DNA of 64,000 bases from Rhodoferax sp. U2-2l. Lineage in GTDB: Bacteria > Pseudomonadota > Gammaproteobacteria > Burkholderiales > Burkholderiaceae_C. The notes below the pieces were generated by a model. It saw only the letters and a list, made by a program, of their open reading frames with translations. It searched no databases and was not told where the DNA came from. The position numbers were made by a program, and so were the translations under genes. Below are positions 8,755 to 19,570 of the stretch, in pieces (position 1 is the stretch's first letter; each line of letters begins with the position of its first letter). The stretch lies in contig NZ_JAJCTH010000002.1 of assembly GCF_020594515.1 (NCBI RefSeq), forward strand, positions 1 through 64,000, read 5' to 3'.

Positions 8755-11394
8755 CTAAATCGACCATTCCGGCTGTGCGGCGGCGTCCACCTGCGCGGCG
8801 GCCTCCAGCAGCAGCTGGCGTGTCCACACAAAGTCGGCCACCGACACCGGGCGCGAGAACAGGTAACCCTGGCCATAGTCACAGCCCGCAGCAGCCAGCA
8901 GCGCGCGCTGGTGTTCGGTCTCGATGCCTTCGGCAATCACCTGGATGCCCAGCGCATGCGCCATCACGATGATGGCCTGGCACAAGGCCAGGTCGGTCGA
9001 GCCGGGTACCAGTTGCCGCACAAACGACTGGTCGATCTTGATGAAGTCAATGTCAAACTTCTGCAGATACGCCAGCGACGAATAGCCGGTGCCAAAGTCG
9101 TCCAGCGACACCTTGATGCCGTCGTCGCGCATGGTCAGCAGCTGTTCCACCACGCCCTCGCTGGTGGACAGCAACAGGCCTTCGGTGATTTCCACCACGA
9201 TGCTGTCGCCGCCCAGCCCGCGCGTGCGCAACTGCTCAATCCAGGGGGTGGCCTGAGGATTGGGGTTTTCAAACTGTACCGGCGACTTGTTGATGCTGAT
9301 CTGGAACTGCGGATGCAAGGTCTGGCGCCACTGGCGCACCTGCTCGGCCACCTGCTGGAACACCCATTCGCCCAGCGCCACGATCAGCCCGCTGCTCTCA
9401 GCCACCGGGATGAACTCACCCGGGCTGATCAGCCCGCGTGTGGGGTGCTGCCAGCGCACCAGCGCCTCGGCCTTGTGGATGGCGCCGGTGGCCAGTTCCA
9501 CAATGGGCTGATACACCACACGGAACTGTTGCTCGGTCAACGCGGTGCGCAAGTCGCGGGTGAGCTGGGCCCGCCACTGTGCGGCTTCCTGCAGCGCCTG
9601 GGTGAAAAAACTGAAACGGTTGCGCCCGCCGCCTTTGGCCACGTACAAGGCCTGGTCGGCGTTTTTCAACAGGTCTTCGATTTCCTGGGCATCGCCCGGG
9701 TAGAGGGTCACACCGATGCTGGCCGAGATGAACACCTGGTCCAGCCCGAGCTGGAACACCGCCCCCAGCGAGGCCAGCAGTTTGTGCAACACCCCCTCCA
9801 GGTCGGTCACCTGCGTCAACTCGGTCACGATCACCATGAACTCGTCGCCGCCCATGCGCGCCACCGTGTCGACCTCGCGCAGGCAGGCGGTGATGCGTCG
9901 CGCCGCATCCATCAGCAGTTGGTCGCCGCGGTCGTGGCCCAGCGTGTCGTTGACCTCCTTGAAGCGGTCCAGATCGATGAACAGCAGCGCCAGTTGCTGT
10001 TCGTCACGGCGGCATTTCTTGATCTCCTGGGCCAGGCGCTCGCGCATCAGGCGGCGGTTGGGCAGGCCGGTCAGGGTGTCGAAGTGGGCGTGTTGCCAGA
10101 TGGTCGCCTCCGTCGCCTTGCGTTCGCTGATGTCGGTGTGGGTGCCGATCATGCGCAGCGGCTGGCCTTGCGGGTCGCGGCTGATCACCATGCCGCGGGT
10201 CAGCACCCATTTCCAAGAGCCGTCCTGGCAGCGCACCCGGTGCTCGTTGACATAGGTTGGGCTCAGGCCATCAAAGTGGGCCTGGCGCGCCTGCTCCATC
10301 TGCGCGATGTCATCGGGGTGGGTGCGCTGGTCTATTCCCCCTGGGTGGTTGGCGATGTCGTCTTCGCTCAGGCCGTACATGTCGAGCAGACTTTTGGAAA
10401 AAAACGCCTCACCGCTGGGAATGTGCCAGTCCCAGACGCCGTCGCCCGTGCTCTCCAGGGCCAGTTTCCAGCGCTCTTCATTGCTCTGCAGCGCCTGCTT
10501 AATCAGGATGTAGTCGGTGACATCGGCGAAGGTGCGCACCATGGTGCCATCGTCGAGCAGTTTGCTTTTGACCTCCAGGATGCGCCCCTGCGGGGTTTCG
10601 CGCAGATAGTGCGGCGGTGGCTCGCCCATGCCGGTGCTGTTGACGTAGTCGCGGGCGTGTTCCGCCACCCGGGTGGTCTGCGGGCCAAAATCGCCTTTGC
10701 TGTGTTGCAGCGCGTTGAGCTCTGCCAGCAGCGGTCGGGCGGCCAGAAACTCGGCACTCACCTCCAGCAGCTCACACACGCGCGGGTTGAAACCAATGAT
10801 GCGTTTGTCCGCATCAAACAGCAGGATGCCCTGGCTGATGTGGTCCATCGTGGTGCGCAGCAGGCGGGTCTTTTCCTGCAGGTGGGCATTGAGCTGGACC
10901 AGCGCTTGTTCGGCCGCCTTGCGCTCGGAGATGTCGGTGTGGGTGCCGATCATGCGCAAGGGTCGGCCCTGGGCATCGCGGCTGACGATGGTGCCGGTGG
11001 ACAAAAGCCACTTCCAGCGGCCGTCTTGGCTCCGCATGCGCAGTTCAATCACGTAATCGGGCGAATCCCCGGCCAGGTATGCCGCGATGGCGTCTTGCAA
11101 GGGGGCCACATCATCCGGATGCACGTGCGTCAGAAACTCGGTAAAGCTCGGGGTAGGCTGCCCGGCATCAAAGCCCAGGATCTCGTCCCAGCGCGCCGAG
11201 TGGCGCTGCGCACCGGTGAGCAAATCCCATTCCCAGATGCCTGCGCCCGAGCCTTCCAGTGCCAGCCGCCAGGGGTTGTCAGCCTCGTCAGCAGGGGCGG
11301 GGCGGCTCACGCCAGCAGGCGCGCTGTCGTTCGCCGCCGTGGTGGGGTCACTGGCGGTGGTGGGCAGGTGGGCGGTGTGGGCTGCTTGTTTCAC
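8755..11394 (-). CDS. PAS-GGDEF-EAL bifunctional c-di-GMP signalling protein
   Basis: Three PAS-like sensor modules come first: LALEGSGAGIWEWD, then DHISQGILLFDADKRIIGFN, then LALESTGDGVWDWH. A GGDEF domain follows with intact ARMGGDEFMV, then an EAL domain with KAEALVRW and later IDFIKIDQSFV. Both cyclase and phosphodiesterase motifs are intact, so either activity is possible. No membrane segment is evident, so it is probably cytosolic. The start is uncertain: a GTG at 11394 gives about 879 residues, but no good ribosome site is visible. The frame stays open further, into the neighbouring kinase gene, with low-complexity Arg/Pro residues that I doubt are translated. It lies 118 bp downstream of the sensor kinase on the same strand. 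Confidence 0.88.
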   Translation of the reverse strand: MKQAAHTAHLPTTASDPTTAANDSAPAGVSRPAPADEADNPWRLALEGSGAGIWEWDLLTGAQRHSARWDEILGFDAGQPTPSFTEFLTHVHPDDVAPLQDAIAAYLAGDSPDYVIELRMRSQDGRWKWLLSTGTIVSRDAQGRPLRMIGTHTDISERKAAEQALVQLNAHLQEKTRLLRTTMDHISQGILLFDADKRIIGFNPRVCELLEVSAEFLAARPLLAELNALQHSKGDFGPQTTRVAEHARDYVNSTGMGEPPPHYLRETPQGRILEVKSKLLDDGTMVRTFADVTDYILIKQALQSNEERWKLALESTGDGVWDWHIPSGEAFFSKSLLDMYGLSEDDIANHPGGIDQRTHPDDIAQMEQARQAHFDGLSPTYVNEHRVRCQDGSWKWVLTRGMVISRDPQGQPLRMIGTHTDISERKATEATIWQHAHFDTLTGLPNRRLMRERLAQEIKKCRRDEQQLALLFIDLDRFKEVNDTLGHDRGDQLLMDAARRITACLREVDTVARMGGDEFMVIVTELTQVTDLEGVLHKLLASLGAVFQLGLDQVFISASIGVTLYPGDAQEIEDLLKNADQALYVAKGGGRNRFSFFTQALQEAAQWRAQLTRDLRTALTEQQFRVVYQPIVELATGAIHKAEALVRWQHPTRGLISPGEFIPVAESSGLIVALGEWVFQQVAEQVRQWRQTLHPQFQISINKSPVQFENPNPQATPWIEQLRTRGLGGDSIVVEITEGLLLSTSEGVVEQLLTMRDDGIKVSLDDFGTGYSSLAYLQKFDIDFIKIDQSFVRQLVPGSTDLALCQAIIVMAHALGIQVIAEGIETEHQRALLAAAGCDYGQGYLFSRPVSVADFVWTRQLLLEAAAQVDAAAQPEWSI

Positions 11395-11512
11395 TTGAAA
11401 GCGTTGCTGCGGCTGTCCGCCAAGGGGGCAAGACCAGCGTGAGCGAGGCGATGATTCAGTATCGCACGGCAGCGGCTGGCGCTGCACCCCGGGCAGCACT
11501 TTGGCGCGTGGT

Positions 11513-12939
11513 TCAGCCGGGCGGCGCGGCGGTCGTGCCCAGGGGCGGCAACCGCAGTTGCACCCGCAGCCCGTGCGGCACGTTGGGCAACACCGCTGCC
11601 TGGCCACCGTGGCGCAGCGCGATCTCTTTCACAATGGCCAGGCCCAGGCCGCAGCCGCCGGGCAGCTCACTGGCGCGCCAGAAGCGCTCAAACACCCGCG
11701 TCATGTCCTGTGCCGACAGGCCCACGCCGTTGTCCTGCACCTCCAGCACCACCTGGCCTTCGAGCAGATGGGCCATCAGCGTCACCTCCGTGCCGGGGCC
11801 GGCGTAGGTCAATGCGTTGTCGATCAGGTTGCTGAGCGCCTCGCGCAGCAGCAGGGGCGCGCCGTCCACCATCAGATGGTCAGCACCTTCAAACCCCAGG
11901 TCGATCTTCTGCGTCACCGCGCGCGGCGTCCACTCGCGCGCGACCTCGCGCGCCAGCGCGGCCACGTCCAGCGGCTGCAGCTTGACTTCCACCTCGTTGC
12001 GCGCCAGCGACAGCAGCTGGTGCACCAGGTGGGCGCTGCGCTGCGCGCCCGAGAGCACCTTGTTCAGCCGCGCGCGCAGGGCTTGCGGGTCGGTCTCGGT
12101 CAAGGCCAGCTCGGTCTGGCTGATGAGCCCGGCCAGCGGCGTGCGCAATTGGTGTGCGGCGTCGTTCAAAAAGCGTTTTTCCTGGCCCAGACTGCGCCGC
12201 ACCGCCGACAGCAGCTGGTTCACGGCGGTGGCCAGTGCGTGTACCTCTTGCGGCGCCTGCGTCAGCTCGATGGGCGACAGCGCGGACACGCTGGGGGTGT
12301 GCCGACTGCCCAGTTGCGCCTGCAGTCGAATCAGCGGCTGCAGCCCGCGTGTGATGCCGCCATACACCAGCATGCTCAACAGGGCAGCCAGCAGCAGCAA
12401 GGGCGCCAGCATGTCAGCGATGAGCTCGTTGGTCAGGCGCTGTTGCACCGCCAGGCCTTTGGCCACCTGCACCCGCAGGCGCTGGGGCGCGTTGGCCTCG
12501 CCGTAGTCCAGCTCCAGCAGGGCCAGGCGCATCGGTTTGCCATCGACGGCCGTGGTGTAGAGCAGAACCTGGTCGTTGCGGGTGTCTGCCGCCGCATCGG
12601 GCAGCTTGGCGTTGCCCAGCAGAAAACTGCCGGGCGGCGACGACACCATGTAGCTGACCCGGTCGTCCGGGTCCTGTTCGATGATGTCCTGGGCGGCGCG
12701 CGGAAAGTCGATCAGCAGGCCGGAGCCAATCGGCTTGACCTGCCGCGACAGCGAGCGGACCAACTGGGTCAGCGACTGGTCAATGGCCTTGTTGGCATAA
12801 CTCTGCGCCACCCGGTACGCCAGCGCCCCGCCCACCAGCAGCAGCACCAGTTGGGGCAGCAGCAGCCAGATCAGCAACTGGCGCTTGAGCGACAGCCCCT
12901 GGCCCCCGGGTGCCGCCGGTGCCGGGCTGTCCGTGTCGG

Positions 12940-12943
<4 letters not shown>
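11513..12943 (-). CDS. Sensor histidine kinase (TctE-like)
   Basis: The 476-residue inner-membrane kinase has an N-terminal membrane helix (about 21-43), a periplasmic sensor part with the TctE-like opening ANKAIDQSLTQL, and a second helix (about 170-190). A HAMP-like linker follows, then the phosphoacceptor histidine in NDAAHQLRTPLAG and an ATPase domain with NLIDNALTYAG, DNGVGL and GCGLGLAIV. TctE-type kinases often sense tricarboxylates, but no tricarboxylate transporter is nearby, so the ligand is open. Its start overlaps the response regulator stop as ATGA (12943-12940). Confidence 0.92.
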
Positions 12944-13662
<719 letters not shown>

Positions 13663-13736
13663 GTCGGCAAGCATACCTGAGCGCCGGGTTCCCACGCCGT
13701 TCTGACGTGGCTCTTACATATTCTTTTGATGCGGCT

Positions 13737-14993
13737 TCAGCACAACGGCGCGGCTTGCACCGCCGCCACCCGCGCCTGGTGAATCAGTTCGCCTACCTTT
13801 TGCCCGCCAGCTCCGCTCGCCATGGCTTCCGAGGCGATGGTTTGGGTGTCCACCGCCTGCATGGCCGCCAAGGCCGTCAGCAGGCGCTGGCGCTGCGGGT
13901 AGGCGGTCTCAGAATGGCCCAGCCTGCCGCGCACATCCGCTTCGCAGGCCCGCAGGATGTCATGCATGCGCTGCGGTTTGCGCAGCGCGTCGCAGCGCTC
14001 CAGCAGGCGTGTCAGGGCGCTAGCGCCGAAGTCCAGACAGCGGTGGATGTTGCTGTGTTCACGCGCCACCACGTCGGCCAGTTCGCGGCAGGCCACCGGC
14101 ACGCGCAGGCGTTCGCACACACTTTTGAGCAGCTTGGCGCTGCGTTCCTCATGGCCCAGGTGGCGCGGCAACACGTCTGGCGGGGTGTTGCCCTTGCCCA
14201 GGTCATGGCCCAGGCAGGCAAAACGCACCGGCAGCGGGGCCTGCAGGCGGGCCGCCATGTCCAGCACCATCATCACGTGCACGCCGGTGTCCACCTCGGG
14301 GTGGTAGTCGGCGCGCTGCGGCACGCCCCACAGGCGGTCCAACTCGGGCAGCAGTCGTTGGAGTGCGCCGCAGTCGCGCAGCACGGCAAACAGGCGCGAC
14401 GGGGTGGCTTCCATCAGGCCGCGGCTAAGCTCCTGCCAAACGCGCTCCGGCACCAGGTGATCCACCTCGCCGTTATCCACCATCTCGCGCATCAGCGCCA
14501 GCGTGTCGCTCGCCACGCTGAAGTCGGCAAACCGCGCGGCAAAACGCGCCACACGCAGGATGCGCACCGGGTCTTCACGAAACGCCGGGCTGACATGCCG
14601 AAACACCTTGTTGGCCAGGTCCTGCTGGCCGTGGAACGGGTCAATCAAGTCTTGCGAGTCGCTTGGGCAGCCGGCCTGGAGCCAGCCGGGCCGGGCGGCG
14701 ATGGCGTTGATGGTGATGTCGCGCCGCGCCAGGTCGTCCTGTAGCGTCACATCGGGCGCGGCATGGATGGCAAAGCCGTGGTAACCCGGCGCGGTTTTGC
14801 GTTCGGTGCGCGCCAGCGCGTATTCCTCATGGGTTTTCGGGTGCAGGAATACCGGGAAGTCTTTGCCCACGGGCACATAGCCCAGGTCAAGCATGGCCTG
14901 CGGTGTAGCGCCCACCACCACCCAGTCGCGGTCACTCACCGGCAAACCCAACAGGGCATCGCGTACCGCACCACCAACCAGGTAAGTTTGCAT
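13737..14993 (-). CDS. cca: CCA-adding tRNA nucleotidyltransferase
   Basis: The 418-residue protein starts MQTYLVGGAVRDALLGLPVSDRDWVVVGAT, the class II nucleotidyltransferase signature that adds or repairs the 3' CCA of tRNAs. The central neck region contains EDPVRILRVARFAARF, which helps select nucleotides. A C-terminal HD domain (ACLGHDLGKG) makes it the bifunctional or multifunctional type with phosphohydrolase activity. Length is normal and all key motifs are intact. Confidence 0.96.
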   Translation of the reverse strand: MQTYLVGGAVRDALLGLPVSDRDWVVVGATPQAMLDLGYVPVGKDFPVFLHPKTHEEYALARTERKTAPGYHGFAIHAAPDVTLQDDLARRDITINAIAARPGWLQAGCPSDSQDLIDPFHGQQDLANKVFRHVSPAFREDPVRILRVARFAARFADFSVASDTLALMREMVDNGEVDHLVPERVWQELSRGLMEATPSRLFAVLRDCGALQRLLPELDRLWGVPQRADYHPEVDTGVHVMMVLDMAARLQAPLPVRFACLGHDLGKGNTPPDVLPRHLGHEERSAKLLKSVCERLRVPVACRELADVVAREHSNIHRCLDFGASALTRLLERCDALRKPQRMHDILRACEADVRGRLGHSETAYPQRQRLLTALAAMQAVDTQTIASEAMASGAGGQKVGELIHQARVAAVQAAPLC

Positions 14994-15092
14994 GCCCGCA
15001 GTTTACTGAAAACCGACCTTTCAGCCCACAGCCTACAATTTGCCGGACATAAACAAGAACATATCAATTCGGCGTTAGCCCGCCAGGAGGAC

Positions 15093-15617
15093 ATGATGTT
15101 GAGCACCGTTTTGCGGATACGCCCCATGGTGTGGGTGCTCGGGCTATTGGTCTTGGCGCCCCTGGCTTCGGTGGCACAGGCCTTGAGCAAGCCTGTGGGA
15201 CCGGTGGTGTTGCAGGTCAGCGGGAAAATTGCCCAGACCAATGCGCCGGGTTTGGCTGAATTTGACGCCGCCATGCTGGATGCTCTGCCCGTAGCGGAGA
15301 TCGTCACCGCCACGCCCTGGCAAAAAGGCGTTGTCACTTTCACAGGTCCGTCTCTCAAAGCCGTGCTCGACGCGGTGGGGGCCCGGGGCCAGAGGCTGCG
15401 GATGGTGGCGCTGGACGACTATTTTGTACGGGTCCCGGTCAGTGATGCGGCCCAGTTCAATCCGGTGCTCTCGCGCCGAATGAACGGCGTGGTGCTGAAG
15501 GTCAGAGACCGTGGTCCGATCTTCCTGATTTATCCTTTTGACGACCGGCCTGCTTTGAGAGACGAGTTGTACTACAACCGCTCGATCTGGCATCTGACGC
15601 GCATCGTGGTCGAGTAA
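15093..15617 (+). CDS. Periplasmic molybdopterin-binding-fold protein
   Basis: A strong AGGAGG (15085-15090) precedes tandem ATG codons at 15093 and 15096; the second has better spacing. The roughly 174-residue product has a signal peptide (hydrophobic about 12-30, ending VAQA) and then a single domain like the sulfite-oxidase molybdopterin-binding fold, with VTFTGPSLKAVLDAVGA and LYYNRSIWHLTRIVVE. It lacks an evident cofactor cysteine, so it may be a ligand-binding rather than catalytic member. The stop is only 6 bp before a membrane diguanylate cyclase gene, implying that it feeds a signal to that enzyme. Confidence 0.8.
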   Translation: MMLSTVLRIRPMVWVLGLLVLAPLASVAQALSKPVGPVVLQVSGKIAQTNAPGLAEFDAAMLDALPVAEIVTATPWQKGVVTFTGPSLKAVLDAVGARGQRLRMVALDDYFVRVPVSDAAQFNPVLSRRMNGVVLKVRDRGPIFLIYPFDDRPALRDELYYNRSIWHLTRIVVE

Positions 15618-15623
15618 GCCGAC

Positions 15624-16886
15624 ATGCGCACACCTTTCAAGTCCTGGTTGCTTGACCTGGGCGTGATCACGCCAGAGCAGCCGCAGAGCTCAGTATTTCA
15701 GCGTGTGCTGATGCTGGTGTTGTTTGTGGCCGTGCTGGGGGTACCGGCCTTTGCCTGGGTGCAATACCGACAGGCGCAAAACCTGGAGCGGCTGACCTCG
15801 CAGGATTTCACCGGCTTTGAGTGGGATGCCGTCAAGCTGCAATTTCGCAGTTTGCAGATGCACAGTGCGCTACGCGAGGCCGTGCAACACCCGCAGTCCA
15901 TTGACGCCCTCACTCAGGCCAGCATGCAATACAACCTGATGGTTGCGCAGGTGCAGTTGATGACGCAGCGTGCACCTGTTCAGGGGGTGGACGACGAGCC
16001 AAGTTTCAAAATTGGCCTGTCGCACGCGGGCGCCTTCATGCGTCAGGCTGATCCCCTGCTGGAAGAGGTGTCGACCCAGGCCAACGGCCAGGCATTGCAG
16101 GCGCTTTTGCCGCAAGCCGAGGCCTTGCGCACGCAGATGTACCAGTTGCTGGTGGCCGCGCATGACCTGCGCCTGGAGCGCTCCAAGCAGTTCATTGACG
16201 AGGTGGCGCGGCTCAATTTGTACTTTGCGGTGCTGTCGGGGTTTGGGGTGGTTTTGGGCGCGGGCTGGGCACTGTCGGCCATGCGTAACCTCAAGTTGTC
16301 TGCAGCCCGTCAGGAAGCGCTGGCCAGACAGGTGGAGGAAAACAGTTTCAACGCTTCGCACGACTTTTTGACCGGCCTGGCCAACCGCCGGCTGCTGCTT
16401 GATCAACTGGACCATGCCATGGCCAGTTGCAAGCGCCACAACACCATTGGCGCCATCATCATGATGGACTTGGACAACTTCAAACCTGTCAACGATCGTT
16501 ATGGCCACAACACGGGTGACTTGCTGCTGGTAGAGGTGGCCAGACGCATCAAAGATGGCGTGCGTGATGTGGATACCGTGGCGCGCGTGGGGGGTGACGA
16601 GTTTGTCGTGCTGCTCAGCCAGGTGGATGGCCAGCCCGACGGCGCAGGTCAGGTGGCTGAAACGGTTGCCCGCAAGCTGCTGGCGGCGGTGGCGGTGCCC
16701 TTGGTGTTGGCACCCTCGGGCCACCCGGGTGACGCCAACGTTGTGACCTGTCACTGCACCGCCAGCATGGGGGTGTCCATCTTTTCCAAAGACACCACCG
16801 ACGCGGATGAACTTCTCAGGCGGGCCGATGCGGCCATGTACCTCGCCAAGCAAGGAGGCGGTGGCCGGGTGGAAGTGGCGGTGTAG
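15624..16886 (+). CDS. Membrane diguanylate cyclase (GGDEF)
   Basis: The 420-residue protein has a membrane helix near 27-46, about 150 residues predicted to be periplasmic, and a second helix near 200-220. A cytoplasmic GGDEF domain follows (about 245-420) with intact ARVGGDEFVVLLSQ. It should make c-di-GMP in response to a periplasmic signal. The upstream gene, six bases away, encodes a secreted molybdopterin-fold protein that is a natural candidate for sensor partner. No EAL domain is present. Confidence 0.92.
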   Translation: MRTPFKSWLLDLGVITPEQPQSSVFQRVLMLVLFVAVLGVPAFAWVQYRQAQNLERLTSQDFTGFEWDAVKLQFRSLQMHSALREAVQHPQSIDALTQASMQYNLMVAQVQLMTQRAPVQGVDDEPSFKIGLSHAGAFMRQADPLLEEVSTQANGQALQALLPQAEALRTQMYQLLVAAHDLRLERSKQFIDEVARLNLYFAVLSGFGVVLGAGWALSAMRNLKLSAARQEALARQVEENSFNASHDFLTGLANRRLLLDQLDHAMASCKRHNTIGAIIMMDLDNFKPVNDRYGHNTGDLLLVEVARRIKDGVRDVDTVARVGGDEFVVLLSQVDGQPDGAGQVAETVARKLLAAVAVPLVLAPSGHPGDANVVTCHCTASMGVSIFSKDTTDADELLRRADAAMYLAKQGGGGRVEVAV

Positions 16887-16907
16887 GTTGGCCGCCTGGC
16901 ATCGCGT

Positions 16908-17591
16908 TCAGCGGCGCAGGCGGTAGGGCTCTTCAAAGTCAAGAAAATCCTGCTCCGCGCAGGCACCATCAATCCAGGCTTTGACACCTGGCAAGGCGCA
17001 GACACGCTGCACATAGGCGGCGATGTCCTCTGGCAACGGCAGCGCATAGGTGACAAGTCGTGTGCAAATCGGGGCAAAGTAGGCGTCGGCCACCGAGAAG
17101 TCACCAAATAGCATCGGGCGGCCGTGGGCTTGCAGCAGCGGGCGCCACATCTCAATCAGGCGCGCCACATCGGCACGTACACCGGGCTGGTCGCGCCAGA
17201 GCAGGGCGCCGGTGTCGGGCAGGTGGGCTTCGATGTTCATCGGGCAATGGTTGCGCAGGCTGGTGAAGCCGCTGTGCATCTCGGCGCAGATGCTGCGCGC
17301 ACGAGCCCGTGCTACTTTGTCAGCGGGCCACAGCTGTTTGTCGGGAAACTGCTCGGCCACATACTCGGCAATCGCCAGCGTGTCCCACACCACCAGCTCA
17401 CCGTCCACCAGCACGGGCACCTTGCCGGTGGGGGAAATGGGTTTGAGCGCGGCTTTGAACTGCGAGTCGGGCGTGAAGGCGTCAAACCGGACCATGATTT
17501 CCTCAAACGCAATACCGGCGTGTTTGAGCAGCACCCAGGGCCGCATCGACCACGAGGAATAGTTTTTGTTGCCAATGTAGAGCTTGATCAT
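16908..17591 (-). CDS. Glutathione S-transferase family protein
   Basis: The 227-residue protein starts MIKLYIGNKNYSSWSMRPWVLLKHAGI. It has the thioredoxin-fold N-terminal domain with GKVPVLVDGELVVWDTLAIAEYVAE (cis-Pro loop and the glutathione-binding segment) and an all-helical C-terminal domain. The SSWSMRP start is typical of a bacterial GST subgroup of unknown substrate. Its start overlaps the stop of the lytic transglycosylase gene (ATGA, 17591-17588), so it is probably expressed from that gene's transcript. Confidence 0.92.
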   Translation of the reverse strand: MIKLYIGNKNYSSWSMRPWVLLKHAGIAFEEIMVRFDAFTPDSQFKAALKPISPTGKVPVLVDGELVVWDTLAIAEYVAEQFPDKQLWPADKVARARARSICAEMHSGFTSLRNHCPMNIEAHLPDTGALLWRDQPGVRADVARLIEMWRPLLQAHGRPMLFGDFSVADAYFAPICTRLVTYALPLPEDIAAYVQRVCALPGVKAWIDGACAEQDFLDFEEPYRLRR

Positions 17592-19561
17592 GGCAGCTCT
17601 CGGTTGGTGAGGGCGCTCACGTCGCGCGGGCCAACCTGTCCCAGGCGGCCTTTGAGCGACTGGGTTTGCCCGGTGATCAGGGCGGCATAAATGGTGGTGT
17701 TGGCCAGTACTTTTTTCACGTAGTCGCGGGTTTCCGTGAACGGGATGTTTTCGGCCCAGATGGCGGCTTCCAGCGACGGGTCACCGACTTGGCCGCGCCA
17801 GGCACGTGGGCGCCCGGGGCCGGCGTTGTAGGCGGCTGCGGCCAAGGGCATGGAGCCGGCAAAGTCGTCCAGTACGAGTTTGAGGTAACCGGTGCCAATG
17901 GCGATGTTGGTGTCGCGGTCATGCAGCTGGTCGGGCTTGAAGTCGGTCAGGCCGATCTTTTTGGCGGTCCAGCGGGCGGTGGCAGGCATCACCTGCATCA
18001 GCCCGGCAGCCCCCACCACCGAGCGCGCATCCACGATAAAGCGGCTTTCCTGGCGGATGAGTCCGTACACATAGGCCGGGTCCAGGTCAATGCTGCGGCT
18101 GCGCTCAATCACCGCCTGGCGGTGTGGCATGGGGAAGCGTTGCACCAGGTCGATGACGCTTCGGGTGCGCTCGCTGGTGTTGATGCAGCGGTCCCACACG
18201 GCTTGCTGGCAGGCCAGGTCTGCGGCGGCCAGCAGTTCGCGGTCATTCATGCCGCCGGGGCTGTGCAGGTTGGTGGTGTAGTTCCACTCTTTCACGCCCT
18301 CGCTGCGCAGGCCCAGCGCGATGGCGGCCAGGGCGCGCTGCAGGCCCGGGTTGCTGCGGGCACGCTCTTTTTCCAGCGCGGTGAGTGGCGCGGGCGCGGC
18401 AGGCGGGTCGATCGGCTGGCCCAGTTCTTCCAGCGCCAGCATCGGGTAGAAGCCGCGCACACTGGCCACATCCTGCAGCGCCTGGCGGGCGTTTTGGCGT
18501 TCGGTCTCGGTGCGACCGGGTTGCAGCAAGGCACGGGCCCGCCAGTAAACCCAGGTGCTGTCGCTGGCGGCGTCCGGGCTCATGGCGTCGATGCTGTCCA
18601 GCGCGTCCTGCCACTGGTGCTGGCGCAGCGCGGCACGGGCACGCCAGGCCAGTTGGTCATCACTCATGCCCTTGTGGCTGGCGCTTTGAAAGTACCTCAA
18701 AGCACTGTCGGAAAGCTTGAGCGCCGCCTGTTTGCCAATGGCGCCCCAAGCCCAGCCGCGCTGGGCGTTGCTGAGGTGTTTGCCCCAGCGTTCGCCCAGC
18801 GCCTGCGCGGCAGCGTCAGGGTCGCTATCTGCCCAGCGGATCAAGGCCAGCACGGCCAGCTCTTGCGTCTGGCGCTGGTTGGACGGCGTGCGTTTGAGCA
18901 AAAAACGTGCGGGTTGTTTCAGCGCTTCGTCCAGCGCCACGGCCGCATCCGGGGCGACCAGGGCCACCACCTGCCGGGTGCTGTTGAGTTGGCGGGCCTC
19001 GGTGGTCAGGCGTGCCTTGCGCCAGATGTCGGCCTCAGCCAGCTGACCGGCGGCCAGGTGGCTTTGCGCCGCCAGGGTGCAGCCGTCACCGGCGTCTTTT
19101 TGGGCATACCACTGGGTTTTGACCTCGTCGGCCGAGTCGACCCGGGCCAGGATGTGTTCCATGGCCAGGGTGTAGCAACGCACCTCGCGGTCGTCGTTCA
19201 TGCGGAAGTCGTTGGCCACACCCGCATAGGCGGCCCAGTCGCGGCGCTGGCCCAGCAACAGCAACCAGTCGTTGCGCAGGCGGTCTTCCTGGTAGGTGTT
19301 GCGGTAGCGGCTGAAAAACGCGGCTACCTCGTCCGGGCTGGCGGTCTCAAGGCGGGCGCGCAACTCCCAGTAGGCGGCCCAGGGCGCCAGCAAGTGGCCA
19401 CGGGTTTCGGGCAACAGGGCGGTCAGGCGGGCGCTGTCGCCCTTCTTAAACGCCTGGTTCATTTCCAGCAACACGGTGTCTGACGCCGACTGCGCCCCCA
19501 CTGGCGGTGCGACAAGCGCTACGGCCAGGCCAATCAATGTCAAAATCGTTCTGAACTGCAT
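17588..19561 (-). CDS. slt: Soluble lytic murein transglycosylase
   Basis: The start is MQFRTILTLIGLAVALVAPPVGA, a clear signal peptide; the longer upstream frame lies antisense to the cyclo-ligase gene and is rejected. The 657-residue periplasmic enzyme has a long helical superhelix (U and L domains) and a C-terminal SLT domain. The catalytic glutamate is in YGLIRQESRF, followed by GAAGLMQVMPATA and YNAGPGRPRAW. It cleaves peptidoglycan glycan strands to 1,6-anhydro products. Its start lies only about ten bases from the divergent cyclo-ligase start, so its promoter must lie inside that neighbouring gene. Confidence 0.94.
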   Translation of the reverse strand: MQFRTILTLIGLAVALVAPPVGAQSASDTVLLEMNQAFKKGDSARLTALLPETRGHLLAPWAAYWELRARLETASPDEVAAFFSRYRNTYQEDRLRNDWLLLLGQRRDWAAYAGVANDFRMNDDREVRCYTLAMEHILARVDSADEVKTQWYAQKDAGDGCTLAAQSHLAAGQLAEADIWRKARLTTEARQLNSTRQVVALVAPDAAVALDEALKQPARFLLKRTPSNQRQTQELAVLALIRWADSDPDAAAQALGERWGKHLSNAQRGWAWGAIGKQAALKLSDSALRYFQSASHKGMSDDQLAWRARAALRQHQWQDALDSIDAMSPDAASDSTWVYWRARALLQPGRTETERQNARQALQDVASVRGFYPMLALEELGQPIDPPAAPAPLTALEKERARSNPGLQRALAAIALGLRSEGVKEWNYTTNLHSPGGMNDRELLAAADLACQQAVWDRCINTSERTRSVIDLVQRFPMPHRQAVIERSRSIDLDPAYVYGLIRQESRFIVDARSVVGAAGLMQVMPATARWTAKKIGLTDFKPDQLHDRDTNIAIGTGYLKLVLDDFAGSMPLAAAAYNAGPGRPRAWRGQVGDPSLEAAIWAENIPFTETRDYVKKVLANTTIYAALITGQTQSLKGRLGQVGPRDVSALTNRELP

Positions 19562-19570
19562 GTGGAGATT

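Noticed and set aside
8911-11442. Long open frame on the plus strand opposite the PAS-GGDEF-EAL gene
   Set aside because: High-GC codon shadow: rich in His/Gln/Arg/Gly, no domain, and the opposite strand holds an intact multidomain gene.
17666-19483. 605-codon plus-strand frame opposite slt
   Set aside because: Shadow of a real gene with signal peptide and catalytic motifs on the other strand.
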